A stretch of DNA of 64,000 nt from Laetiporus sulphureus 93-53 (GCF_001632365.1 NW_024468589.1:49281-113280); one strand, 5' to 3'; counted from the first letter of the stretch, positions 38,901 through 50,120 are shown. The notes: generated by a model from the letters alone, not told the origin. A program made the numbers and translations.

Positions 38901-39898
38901 TTCTGTGCGCGCGACCGAAGCCCTCGCTGGTTTTGGTCGTCGTGCCGGGACGCTGCGCCGTTGTGCGGGACGGCGGCGGGATTCGCTCCTTTGGCTGATA
39001 CAAAGCGTCCGAGAGTAACATAAGCCTGGCTGCTTGCTCAACAACTCTTGAGTTTCCGAGGTCCACGTCTCGAGAGCTACATGCGAGGGCACATTCGTTC
39101 AGATTATTCCTCCCCCTTTCTTTTCTCACGCGCTGTTGCCATAAAGCGGTGCTGACGCTTGCTTCTCTACAGCGTGCGGATGATTGGCAGCGGGTCCGCT
39201 GTATTTGTGGCGCGGTTGTTGGGCGGTCGCAGGAACATCGGTCGCAGGACGGTTCGCGGTCCAACGTCTACAGGATGGCCAAATACGCTATCCGGCCCGT
39301 GAACCCCAAGGCAGAGTGCGTCCCTGAAATATGTTTTGTCTTCCATGTATGTAATCAACGAGATCATGCTCTAGTTCCTGCAAGATTCCTCTGTCTGCGT
39401 TCATCGCGGAGGATATGAACGAGTTCGTCCACGCGCATGCGACGTACCGCTTCATCATCTTCGATGAGGAGGAGGAACGACCGCGAATCTTGGTGAGTGG
39501 CTGCCCATGCTCAAAGTCCCTGCTCTTACACTGCTATGAATCAGATCTGGCTGTTTAAGCCCAGCATGCGGATAGCGTATACAACGCCGGCCGAGTACGT
39601 AATCACCAAGAGCGGGTCTATCCATGCCGCGAAAGTACTCTTCAAAGTCTTGGGGCCATCCATGGCATACTCAGATCTGCAGGTGTAAGCATTCCGATGT
39701 GCCTGTAGTCGTTGCATGCTCATGCAGCCCGACAGAGTCCTCAACAAATATCCAGGCTTTCCGCAAGCGGAACACCTGTACTACCCGCTGGACATCTGTC
39801 GTCGTCTTGCTGGGCTCCTCAAGGAGAGCAACACTGCGTACCCAGAGGGCATGCGTACCATGACTGGCCTGGATGTTGGTTGGCTGCAGCGTGCATGA
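35956..39898 (+). CDS. HECT-like E3 ligase (E2-binding, UBE3D-type) with long N-terminal extension
   Basis: The C-terminal half matches the HECT-like/E2-binding family of UBE3D. It has FICASCSLPLVHCSRLREY with a Cys pair, LPSEHWAELVDAWMCHSD, a second Cys pair in VRCICGAVVG, and the end segment LNKYPGFPQAEHLYYPLD. These proteins bind E2 enzymes such as UbcH10 and promote ubiquitylation. Exons 35956-36300, 36450-37598, 37657-38116, 38170-38792, 39173-39315, 39375-39492, 39545-39682 and 39728-39898 give about 1048 residues. Roughly the first 650 are mostly disordered, Ser-rich and acidic, with a coiled segment (ELKKSKVEQMERARLSG), and were not recognised. The 380-nt intron 38793-39172 may hide one more exon. 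Two separate genes are an alternative. Confidence 0.78.
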
Positions 39899-40300
39899 GC
39901 AATCTCACTACAGTATATCTTTCTACTATCCAGCACCTCCAGAGTCCATACTCGGTGGTACAATGTTATGTGCAGTGCACGTTATAGAGGATGTTCTGTT
40001 TTCATCTAGAGTTAGTAATCGTTCCTGTATATATGTGTATAAGATACGTGTTGATCGCTGTGTGCATTGCTCGGATGGAGTCATACGGCCTCAAGGCCTC
40101 ATGCGTCATGGCTGATGCATCGACGAGTAATAGCGATAATCTTCAAAGGAACCAGCCAGTTCAACTACCTTCACAACTTTCAGCTGTCAGGCTCATATAC
40201 ATCCTAGAGATGAGTACAATACACGTTCGTAGAAGCCGAAGATACATAGTAGAAACTGCTACAACATTACGATAAACGCACTGAAGCCTTAACGCACGCT
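39899..40300. other. Convergent 3' region between E3 gene and H2B copy 2
   Basis: The flanking genes end toward each other. No gene is supported in these 402 bp. Confidence 0.4.
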
Positions 40301-40927
<627 letters not shown>

Positions 40928-41584
40928 TATATATCAAATATTGAGGTAGACTTGGACTGTGAGTACGAAAAAGGCACAGGACGTAGTGGTTGAGGGACAG
41001 GGTGTCCTATTATCGACATGCGAATTCCAACGCCATATATACTGTGACGTTACAAGCTGTGATGTCGACTGTGACAAAGTGACCGTTCGCGTCCGTAAGA
41101 CGCGCCCCATGCTGTCTATCCACAGTCCATGTCCATCCATTTCTGGAGTTTCTTTCATGCTCAATGCGCAAACGTTTGCAACGTCTTTCTGGCTCTACGC
41201 TCTCTGTAGTCATCTTGGCACGTCGGATATGGTGATCTGTTTGGCCTCAGGTCTCAATGCGATGGTGGTTCCACTCGAACAACAGGCCTTAATATCTTAG
41301 CTCCGGCATTGTATACATGACGCGAAATTGTCTTCTTCTGTAGCAAAGTCACAGTCTACCAAAGTGTGCAAGATATGTGTCGTCTCGCACTTGCTCCGCC
41401 ACGCGAGTCGCTCGAGGGCCGTGGGCGCCAATCGACGGTATATCTTAATAATCAACACCTTGTATCTGCTATCTGCTCTACTCTCTCGACCAAGGCCATA
41501 CCCACATTTTTCGGTGCGTCTCTAAACTGAACATGATCATCTTTCGCCCGCCCGCTCAGTAGGATCTACCGCTCGTTTTGTAGC
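40928..41584. promoter_or_regulatory. Divergent upstream region H2B copy 2 / F-box gene
   Basis: This 657-bp region must contain the H2B and F-box promoters. It lacks the double ACGCGT of the paired histone promoter, having only partial GACGCG and TCGCGTCC words near 41088-41103. No H2A remnant was seen. Confidence 0.45.
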
Positions 41585-42904
41585 ATGGCCACATCTAGTC
41601 CGCGGGTGCCTGCCGAGATCAGTGACTATATAATAGATCTCTTGCGAGACGATCGAGCGACGCTGTCGCTATGTGCTCTCACATGTCATTCATGGCTCCT
41701 CAGAGCCCAAAAACACGCATTTCGCAAGGTGTCCCTCGTTAGCGCTGAACGCTATGAACAGCTCGAGTCGCTCGTCCTGAGCAATCCAAGGATCGCATCG
41801 CTGATATTATCCCTTTCGATTGGGCCAATCCAGGATCCTGTTGGCGGCCGCCTAGATCGCGAATGGCCGTTGGTCCTCCTGAAGCTCAATGCGGTCGATG
41901 AATTGGACGTGGTCGGATGGGCTGCTGGTTGCGTGTCTGAGAAGGTCATTCGACACTTGCCCGTGCTCTTTTCAGAGGTTAGGTCTATCCGACTATCTCA
42001 AATCCACTTTTGGCGACCAAAGGCTTTCGACCTGTTCCGAATGCTATGTGCATGCCCCAAACTCTCCGCACTTTACCTGGACAGGATACAATGGCAGCAG
42101 TTGCACGGCGGGCGCGCCGGGCTGTTTTTTATAACGAAGAACGTTCCGCTCGGTTCTGTCCTCGCTGAAATAGTACCCAAGCAGCCGATGTACATCGACA
42201 CTCTTCAAGTCACAGTATGCCATCGCAGTATCGCGTTGTGGTTGATACGAGGCCCACTACATCTTCATGTCCGAAGGCTTACGGTATCTTGGAGCCAACA
42301 GCCTGCAACGCTCATCGTCTTGCATAGCCTGCTGCAGGCAGCTGGGGATTATCTTGACGAACTGACTCTTGAGCTCGACGCAAGATCCTTCAATGCACGT
42401 ACTGAATCAACGTTGTCCCACCTTGACTTCTCGCAAAACCCTCGTTTATCCTCGCTCCATGTCGTCTTCGATGGCGTCGAGAGCGTGGACCTTCCCCATC
42501 TAGTTGTCGTCCATTCTCTGCTGCGCGTAGTGCACCGCGAGTGCCAGGCCCTCCGACGGATCACCATCAGCCTGAGCCGGAATGACTGTGACCCTGCAGT
42601 TATCGCCACTCTGCAGCGACCGCCGAGTGTGCGCGCTGCAGCTTGGCAGTATGTCGACGCTGCGTTGGCGACCTTGGCACATGGTCATCCGGGAATAACC
42701 ATCACTATAAAGGTAGACTGGACACAATCCCCAATTTCGTGGGCGGAGGAAACAGCGGGTCGCATCATTGAAAAATTACCTAGCATTCGGCGTGCCAGTT
42801 GTCAACTACAAGTGATATGTGGACGGTCTCAAGACAAGATATCCATATTCAGAGGGTTGTCAGGTGGATGGCAGGAGTTTCACAAGGAGTATCCTTGTCC
42901 GTAG
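41585..42904 (+). CDS. F-box protein, intronless
   Basis: This single 439-residue reading frame lacks introns, unlike most genes here. The N-terminal F-box covers about residues 6-48: RVPAEISDYIIDLLRDDRAT, LSLCALTCHSWLLRAQKHAF and RKVSL. The remainder has Leu-rich irregular repeats (ELTLELDARSFNART and LRRITISLSRNDCDP) like the leucine-rich C-terminal domains of mushroom F-box proteins, which probably choose substrates for an SCF ligase. The family is large and fast evolving in Agaricomycetes, so the target cannot be guessed. The stop is followed within 20 bp by a dispersed repeat also found at 47343. Confidence 0.82.
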   Translation: MATSSPRVPAEISDYIIDLLRDDRATLSLCALTCHSWLLRAQKHAFRKVSLVSAERYEQLESLVLSNPRIASLILSLSIGPIQDPVGGRLDREWPLVLLKLNAVDELDVVGWAAGCVSEKVIRHLPVLFSEVRSIRLSQIHFWRPKAFDLFRMLCACPKLSALYLDRIQWQQLHGGRAGLFFITKNVPLGSVLAEIVPKQPMYIDTLQVTVCHRSIALWLIRGPLHLHVRRLTVSWSQQPATLIVLHSLLQAAGDYLDELTLELDARSFNARTESTLSHLDFSQNPRLSSLHVVFDGVESVDLPHLVVVHSLLRVVHRECQALRRITISLSRNDCDPAVIATLQRPPSVRAAAWQYVDAALATLAHGHPGITITIKVDWTQSPISWAEETAGRIIEKLPSIRRASCQLQVICGRSQDKISIFRGLSGGWQEFHKEYPCP

Positions 42905-42923
42905 GTGGAAAGGATGCTGGCTC

Positions 42924-43073
42924 AGTAGCGTCTACCCGTTACCAACCTGTAAGTATTCCAGATAGGATTATAGGCATAGACACTTAAAATGTATTCTCAT
43001 TCATTCCCAGAGGTTCTTCGCAAGTCAGTCAAACGTCGAAGCTACTGATCTTCAGATGTCACGAATTCTTCGA
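42924..43073 (+). repeat. Dispersed repeat, copy A
   Basis: About 150 bp here align without large gaps to 47343-47486 in the same orientation. Shared blocks include AGTAGCGTCTACCCGT, TTCTCATTCA, CCCAGAGGT and CGCAAGTCAGTCAAA. Identity by eye is about three-quarters. Copy A begins 20 bp after the F-box stop. Confidence 0.75.
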
Positions 43074-43116
43074 AGGCCACAACGCTAACGTGACTGTATG
43101 TGCTTAGGTACCGGAT

Positions 43117-43741
43117 GCAGTTGTGGAGGAACATGGCGGCACAGCAACACTACCGCCACCAACATGCGTCCCACGAACAACAGCAGCCAAGTTCGAGCTC
43201 ATCGCCGAGCTCGTCTTCCTCCTCGTCGAGTCACAACTCAAGCTCCAGCCCGAGCGGGCTCGCGGGCAGCCTGCGGCCGCACGTTTTCACGAAGCAACTA
43301 GCATCGCTCTCCATATTACTCTCTGGCAAGCCGGCTGCGGCCTCCTATCCCTCAACGTTCGCCTCGCCTCTCGCTTCGATTACCAACAAGATGCATGCCG
43401 CCGCCGATGCCTCAGCAGGCAATGCTTGCAAGCGCTGCGTTGCAGACGCTGATGCAAACGCTGGGCTCGCCGTTCTGGGATGCGTTCGCGGCGCGCCTTG
43501 CCGGCAGCAAGCGTATGCCCAACTGAATACAAATAAGGTCAGGCGCGTCATGGAGGATTACGCGGTGCTGTGCGTTGTGATTGTCGAGCCACAGCCATCG
43601 GCATCGGCAGCGAGGATGCAGATGCATCTCGAAGAAGTAATCGTCGCGTTTCTGAAGCCTTCTACCTCTGCATTGGCAAGGGAGATGGCAGTCGAAGCCG
43701 AGGGGCCAAGCAGGAGGAGATGTGCGAATGAATCGAAGTGA
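43117..43741 (+). pseudogene. Ser-rich protein exon with two frameshifts
   Basis: The frame opens with WRNMAAQQHYRHQHASHEQQ, runs through a poly-Ser tract and continues PHVFTKQLASLSILLSGKPA and SYPSTFASPLASITNKM. At 43391-43398 the word ATGC is tandemly doubled. Removing one copy would continue the protein in another frame as PPPMPQQAMLASAALQTL and GSPFWDAFAARLAGSKR up to about 43525. The original frame then resumes with TNKVRRVMEDYAVLCVVIVE and runs to 43741. The protein was not recognised. Two opposite shifts in 140 bp point to a decaying gene or sequence errors. No convincing upstream exon was found; the dispersed repeat lies directly upstream. Confidence 0.5.
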
Positions 43742-44391
43742 ATGCCGAAATGAGAAAAACGCTTCTTGGATATTATGGACAGGACGTGTGCTGCGCTCGT
43801 GGTGGCGCAGTCTCTGTTGCTCTCGCTACTTTCGTTCCTGCCTTTATCGCCTCGTTCCTCTTTCCCCTTCTCTTGCTATTCAACTCCCGTGTCCCCTTTG
43901 GTATCGCCCACAGCATCGAACCAATCCCAACCCCTCCCTAGCTATTTCAACCTGATACGGTCATTCATTCTCGCATCCCCGTCCCGTTCCCTGTTACTCG
44001 TCATCGTGTCCCTCTCTGCTCTATTGTCAAATTTCGTTCGTTCGCCCTTGTATATGAGCTGTGTAACCTGCTTGAAGTTCTGGCGCCGTAACGTCCTGAA
44101 TAGTGCTACGACGTCGATACTGTATAAATGTTGCTTAGAAGAAATGCAGGTGTCAAACATGTCAGCGGGAGTTTCGCTATACCCGGCGGCGTTTTCTCAA
44201 ACTTTACAGCTTCACGAAAGTGCAATTACTCTGGGAAGGGACTATTATGAATTTAAGTGCAGAGAAAGGTGGTCATTACGAGCGGCAGGCTGACATACGT
44301 AGTAATAATACATGGTAGGTTACTTCGGTCCAGTCTTAGCGAATCAATAGATAGTCTGTGAATATACACACCCAGTCCGCTCCGTCCTCGC
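43742..44391. other. Intergenic region
   Basis: This is Ser/Leu/Pro-rich, low-complexity translated sequence in all plus frames. It is probably a 3' flank of the Ser-rich ORF and of the phosphatase gene. No gene is supported. Confidence 0.35.
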
Positions 44392-46757
44392 TCAGCTCCA
44401 TTGCACGCCCCAGCCCAGCGCCTCAAACATGACCGGGATGACCCCACAAGCAAGCAAGCCGATACCGCAGTACACAATGACCTTGGTCAGCACTGCAGAC
44501 GAAAATCTACCGTCAGCGTGAACGTCCACGAGTGACATGTGCCCGAGACCTACCGTCTGCATCGTAATGCTTGACGATGTCCTGCTTTTCACCGTTTTCC
44601 TCGTCCAGATCAACCGGATATTCTTCCTTTTCTACAGTCCCAGGCACAGACAAGCCCGTCTGGCGGCCCTTGTTGCCTCTGAGCTTGACGCTACGCTCAC
44701 CGTAGATGTTGTCATATCGCAGACCGCGCACGCCGCTCGCGCCGCCACCGTCCGTCTCCATCTCCATCATGCCCGGAAGGTCGATCACGGATGGGATCGG
44801 GTGCAGCCCCGTCTCGGGCGGTACGTTCTTATAGTCCGTCGCGGGCGTGTAGAATCGCCGATGCGGGAGCGTGAACGCATGCGAGAGCAGCCGGAAGAGC
44901 GGCGGCAACACGAAGTGTGACATGTTCTTCGCGAAGATGCGCCATATGAAAATAATCAGGATGCCTACGGGGTGATGTGATTAGCGTGGGATACTTTTAG
45001 GGGCACGGCGGGCGACTCACCGACAGTCATCTTGGCAACGGCGACGGTCCACCAGGTGAGCGTGTCGAGCCAGCTGCCCCACGGACTGCCAGGCATAACG
45101 TGTACGAAGTACTCATCTCCGTAGCCGTTGTGCAGCATATACCATCGCGACAGGATCTCACCCAGCACGACCGAGATGAACGCGATCGCATCCTCGAAGC
45201 ACGGGCAGTCGTCTATCGGCTGCGGATGCCAGTGAACGGACAGCAGGCAGAGCGGAATCGTCACTGCAGGTACTGCAGGAATGGACAGATTTAGAGCTAC
45301 CTCGAGGGATAAACTTCAATGTGCTCACCGATCCAGCCAGAATCCCTGACCCACACATGCAGCCATCCACTGAAAAGTTGATCGAATGCCCAGACTCCGA
45401 CTCCGAGTAGCACACCGACCGCGCAATCCGTGAATGAGTGCATGCCTGTATATAGCCGGCCATACACGATCGAGAATACGTAGAACAGAAGTACGCCAGA
45501 CAAGACACGGTATGTGGTATCAGATACCATCGTGTCTACGCCGGGCGTGGCAGACATGTGTTCCAATGCCGAATGTGTAGAGCTATACATGACGTTGAAC
45601 ACGGGGAAGCGAGCAGATGACGGGGTAACGTAGGCGTGTTGAAGGAGCGAATAGAAGAACAGCGCAATCGAGACGCTGTTCGCAGAATGTGTCGATGGGA
45701 ACCCGTACTCGAGATGATGGTTACCGATAGCTTCGGAGCGAACTGAGTGGGCATCTTGGGTCTATAGAGGCAATACGACTTACTCAGTCTCGTGACAGGC
45801 GGAGCGAACGGCCTCGGAGAGCAGACTGAGTCTTTGATGAATGAGGCCATATAGACTCCCAGTGCGAGGACCATAGGCAGTCTATTGATAACATTCATGC
45901 CGGTAGCAGGCGAAACATCAGCAAGACCGGTGAACAGAACACACGAACTAGAACATACCCACGCCCAATAGATCCGTACCCGAAGAAGATGAGTGCGGGC
46001 AGGATTACCATGAAGAAGGTATGTGTCCCAAGGGAGGATGTGTACACGAAATACACGTCCAGGAACGGACGACGGACGTAGGCCTGCGCAAAAAATCAGC
46101 ACAAATACTCTCTCTGGAACATAGGAGAAAGCATCATTTCATAACGAACATGGGGACAGACGGCAGTTCGCAAGTTGCACTCAATTCACATGACATTTCA
46201 TGTGCATAGCGGCGGGTTGGAACACAGTCGACGACGACATAATGGGCCTGACACTAGGCATTTCAAACAGCACGAGAGGTTCGAATGTGGGCAGGTCTGT
46301 CTTAACCAGGTGAGCCGATACCATTCGGTCATTAAGCCAAGAACGTGTAGAAGCTCTGGGTATAGCCCGATGCACACTGAGGTTGCATGCTCACCTGCAT
46401 CTTCGCCAACACCTCCGACTCCCATGCAACGTTCTGTCGCACTCTTTTATGAACGGTAGCCCTCCAGCTGTTCATCGTACGCTCGTAAACCTCTTTGGGG
46501 AGTAGACCGATGCCCACAGCGGTCTCGTCATCTCCGTCTCCATGCGTCTCGCGGTCCGACCCAGATGTGTTGTTCTTCTCGTGCCAGACTGCATCAGAAG
46601 CATCCAGGGAGGAATAGCAAGCGTCAGAAACACTGCTAATGTATGAAGGTAACTCAGAATTGGTGGTAGAAGGATCCTTGTGATGAGTTTGATGAGTGGG
46701 GATGCCCACCGCAGGACTTTGCATATCAGAGAGCGGCGGATTCGTGGTAGCGGTCAT
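44392..46757 (-). CDS. LCB3: Sphingosine-1-phosphate phosphatase (PAP2 family), LCB3-like
   Basis: This ER membrane enzyme removes phosphate from long-chain base phosphates, feeding bases back to ceramide. Exons 46757-46395, 46083-45959, 45881-45784, 45730-45329, 45272-45021, 44964-44554 and 44492-44392 give 583 residues. All three PAP2 catalytic motifs are present: KDSVCSPRPF (K-x6-RP) near residue 180, GFPSTHSAN, and GRLYTGMHSFTDCAVG (SR-x5-H-x3-D type). Several hydrophobic helices follow (VLLFYVFSIVYG and LIIFIWRIFA, with a last helix in LTKVIVYCGIGLLACGVIP). The acidic N-terminus is cytosolic and disordered. The first intron is 311 nt, unusually long here. At 45272 an alternative acceptor nine nt downstream is equally possible. 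Confidence 0.9.
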
Positions 46758-46809
46758 GATGGTCGATGAAAGCAAGTCGAATGTAAGCTATTTTCTATAT
46801 ATTCAAATG

Positions 46810-47040
46810 GCGACGGGCATCGTGACTAACCTCCGCATTTGGTCTGAGTCTGATTTCTGACACTGAGCGCACGCCACACCATCTTTCTGTGGCATCGGGT
46901 ACATGATGGTAGAATTCATATATTGATACAGATCTCGACTACGTTCTCTTGGGCAGCATAATTTTACAGCAGAACATGGTCTCGAAGCGAGATTTGGTGG
47001 AACGTCACGGAGGTCACGCAATCCACGGATTCATACGTTT
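46810..47040 (-). repeat. Dispersed repeat R2, uninterrupted copy
   Basis: On the minus strand this segment aligns with two separated blocks on the plus strand at about 56440-56522 and 57890-58020. Shared words include TCTCGCTTCGAGACCATGTT, AACGTAGTC, AGATCTG and GCCCAGTGT-like GCTCAGTGTCAGAAATCAGA. The order is the same in both copies. In this copy the two halves are adjacent. Confidence 0.65.
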
Positions 47041-48505
47041 CTCAACTACTAGCCCGGAGTCTGTCCATTGCAAGCTGCGGCATGGCTAATGCAACCTTTG
47101 ATCAACCACAACACATATAGTTCACGTTCAAGATGATAACGCGCACTGTGCATCAGATTGCCTTCTCTCTCAGGGTTTTGGCTTGTACAAACCAATAAGG
47201 TGACATCAAGAAGCTCTCAACCAGAAGAAAAGTTCAAAAAACAAGGAGGTCCTGAGACTATCTTGAACTCTCTGTGCTTTTTGGTGATAGCAAGCAGGTA
47301 AAAGTGTCATAAGCCGGATTTCAGTTTTCCTGATGATTTGCCAGTAGCGTCTACCCGTCACCAACTGAGAGATTCCAGGTATGAAAATATGCGCGCATAT
47401 TCAAAACGTGTTCTCATTCACTCCCAGAGGTGCTACGCAAGTCAGTCAAATCTCGAGACTCCTCATCTCTAGATGTCACAGATTCGGATCGGGTGCGATG
47501 AAGCGCTGTGAAAAGAAATACACTGAACGTACTACCCCGGACGAACGTGTTTCGTCTTAAATTGAAGCACACTTAGCGAAATCGATTTCCGAGTATACCA
47601 ATCCTCATCCGTTCGGCTGTTCTGTCCCCGCCCGGTCATGAAATGATCAGAAATGCTTCCGATGCCTTCGAAGAATCATAACAGTCCTGGCCTTGCATGC
47701 TTCTTGATGTCCTCGCAAGGAAGGTCAGGAAAATGAGCCCAGATATAAAAAGGTGTGCCAAATGAGCATCAAAAACGCCTCCCTCAAGCATCTGTTCATC
47801 GGTTCGCGACGAGCCTGAGCCCTCAATTGCTTCTGTCCATACCTTGACTTAAACTGTACTATGACCAGGTGAGTGTATCGCATCCCGTTCGCAGTCTTCT
47901 GTCTGATCCGCTGCGCAGAACCATGAACGGTCCCCAGAGCACCAGATATAGCCACCTCTCACAGATGGAACGTCCAAGGTTCGCCAGATGCTCTTAGCAG
48001 TGTCATGCACTGCTGCCGAAGATCGACTGCGCCGTACTACTGGATTAGCACTTCCAACCTTGTTAGCCCGGTGGGCGTTGGCTGCAAATCATCCGCTGGA
48101 TGTCCCTGAACATGTCGAAATCCTAAGATACGAAGGCACACCCGAAGATGTGCTCAGCTATTTCGGGTTTCTAGATATCGAGGTTCGCCCGGAGCGAATA
48201 TCGGTGCTCGGGACCATATCCGTTCAGTTGTCCATCGAGCTTGCATGTCGGTGAGGGCGAACGGTTCGCTACTACAAGAAAGGTACCGGATGTATGTATT
48301 GGCTGTTGGTTTTCATGCAGACTCGTCAACAATCAATGGATAGGTTGCGGCGGACATCTTAGAGACTGCATGGAAGGAGACATAGGCGGCGAACAACAAA
48401 TTCCGGGACGGTCTCGTCCCCTAATCCCTTCCCTCGCGTCAGACAATTCTACCCCTCATGAGTAAATGCAGTCACCTTCGTGTTGATAGCGTGTATGCTT
48501 CTTAT
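47041..48505. other. Gene-poor stretch with a dispersed repeat
   Basis: Apart from repeat copy B at 47343 I recognise nothing. Short frames at 47725-47955 (minus) and 47988-48254 (plus) have no motif. Confidence 0.35.
47343..47486 (+). repeat. Dispersed repeat, copy B
   Basis: This is the second copy of the repeat at 42924. It shares the left end AGTAGCGTCTACCCGT and the right end AGATGTCAC with copy A. No F-box coding sequence remains to its left. Confidence 0.75.
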
Positions 48506-49405
48506 TCAGAAGCGATGTATAGTAGATGTTAGGTACTGCCAGAAGTCATCTTCCGAGCGATTCGTCCTTCCGGTTATGAATGATCTATAACGAGCCCATG
48601 ACTTTGGCATCCGGTCCTCTTCTTCACCATTACCGTCGACACATCGCATAGCCAGTGATTCCACGCAAGCAGGGTAGAAACCCGCTGAGCCCCAGTCTAT
48701 GAGCCACAGCACGTTGTTCTTGTCCAGCATGATGTTTGTTGCATTGAGGTCGCCGTGAGTGAAGACGAGAGTCCAGGACCATCGCTCAAGGGAGGACGGC
48801 TATGCATAGCATGGATTTTCCTATGTTTGCGTTCGTAGGCAGTCTTCCATCCTACGAAAGAGACCAGTTCGCAGAAGCGACGAAACCGACGGACAGAATC
48901 AAATGGACCGCGCTCTACATGATCAAAGACGACACCACCAATCATCCCGTCCGTAATGCCACCTGCTCTTTCTGACGTTATTGAGCGAAGTTGATTAACA
49001 TAAAGTCGTAGCGTGCAAGCAATGCGGAATTTCATGAAGGCGCTCTGCTCGTTCCAACATTCGTAAAGCATCTGACCATCGACACGGTCCATGATCAACC
49101 ATGAGAAGTGGTTGTGGTATGCGCGAGGGATCGGTATGCTTGTGTGTTGACGCACGTATTCCATACTGTCTCACTCTGAAGACGTTGCATCCTTGGCAAT
49201 GAGAAAAGGCGTGATGAGGTGACTAGGAACACCTTGGTCGGATCCTCCTGCGTTCAAGCGTTGGAGGAGACTTTTGTCCCAATCTTTGACTGCAGAGCTG
49301 TCCATGAGGTGGATGACTTCATCATCGCTTTCAATTAATGGTACGACAGGAATGTCCTGTAAGTAACTGAGTTTGGAGATGAAACATATAACGGAATGAG
49401 CGAAC
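48506..49405 (-). pseudogene. APH-fold phosphotransferase with in-frame stop
   Basis: This is an aminoglycoside-phosphotransferase/choline-kinase-like protein of a family amplified in Agaricomycetes. Exons 49356-48856 and 48799-48506 are joined in phase. Visible motifs are LITPFLIAKDAT with the nucleotide-binding Lys, MEYVRQHTSIPIPRAYH, the hinge WLIMDRVDGQML, the catalytic loop VFTHGDLNATNIML and the metal-binding LWLIDWGSAGFYP. All key residues survive, yet a TGA at 49173-49171 stops the frame between SSE and DSMEYV, exactly where relatives continue. No splice pair removes it in frame. The N-terminal exon lacks a Met of its own and joins in phase to the preceding GTPase-like gene. Readthrough or a sequencing error is possible. 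Confidence 0.7.
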
Positions 49406-50120
49406 CTGTTGCTGTCGAGGATGAGGCAGCACAAACAATGCGATTATGCCATCCAGAATGGAAGATATGAGGGAACCTGCACCCGATGACAGACGCTCGA
49501 CGAATGTTCTCTTCAGAGGGGGAACGGGATAGAGGTTACAAACTGCTCAATGAGAGAAAATCAGATGTGAACTCGAAAAGTTGATATGTAACAAACCTAT
49601 TGTCCCCATGAGATCCTCGATTCCATCCCCCCTCATGTTGCTTACAAGCACGTAGTCGACATCATAATAATATCCAAAACGGCAGGAATACTCGCGATTC
49701 GTCAGTTCTGGATGGCAATCTTCCTGAATCAAGAGATCGCTTTTGGTGCCCACGACGCACAATGATTGCTTGCGAATATATGCCTTGTAAAGCAGCTCTC
49801 CCGGATAGCTAGTGGGAGTGCTGGCATCGAAGATGATAAGCAACATGTTTGCGAATTGTGACTTTCCATCAACGACAGAAAACCGGAACTCAAACCCATG
49901 TCCATGGGAAAAATACACTTTATCGTTCTGTTGAACGTTGTAGGCAGTCAATTAACCCATGGGCGCAGCGTCGTGTATGTGCACTCACCAATCGCGCTGC
50001 CAGTGACATTTTCCCAGTTGCTTGCTTGCCTTTAATCGAAATCGCATTATGCCCATGAGCGCCACCTTTTCTCTGAAGCAGCATACCTGTTATCGCTATG
50101 TAGATCGTGTGTGCTGGCAT
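49406..50120 (-). CDS. Ras-like small GTPase-like protein, divergent
   Basis: Exons 50120-50087, 50029-49989, 49927-49597 and 49542-49406 read in phase. The P-loop, assembled across the first intron, is ITGKQATGKMSLAARL; the usual Ser/Thr after Lys is Met, so magnesium and GTP binding may be weakened. FRFSVVDGKS occupies the place of the DxxG box and LLIIFDAS the following strand. The guanine-specificity motif is GTKSDL (normally NKxD). SSGAGSLISSILDGIIALFV near the C-terminus is hydrophobic. The region between switch I and II is shortened relative to Ras. The last exon ends in phase with the phosphotransferase exon downstream. If unspliced there, the protein would end 24 codons later at a TGA. 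Confidence 0.55.
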
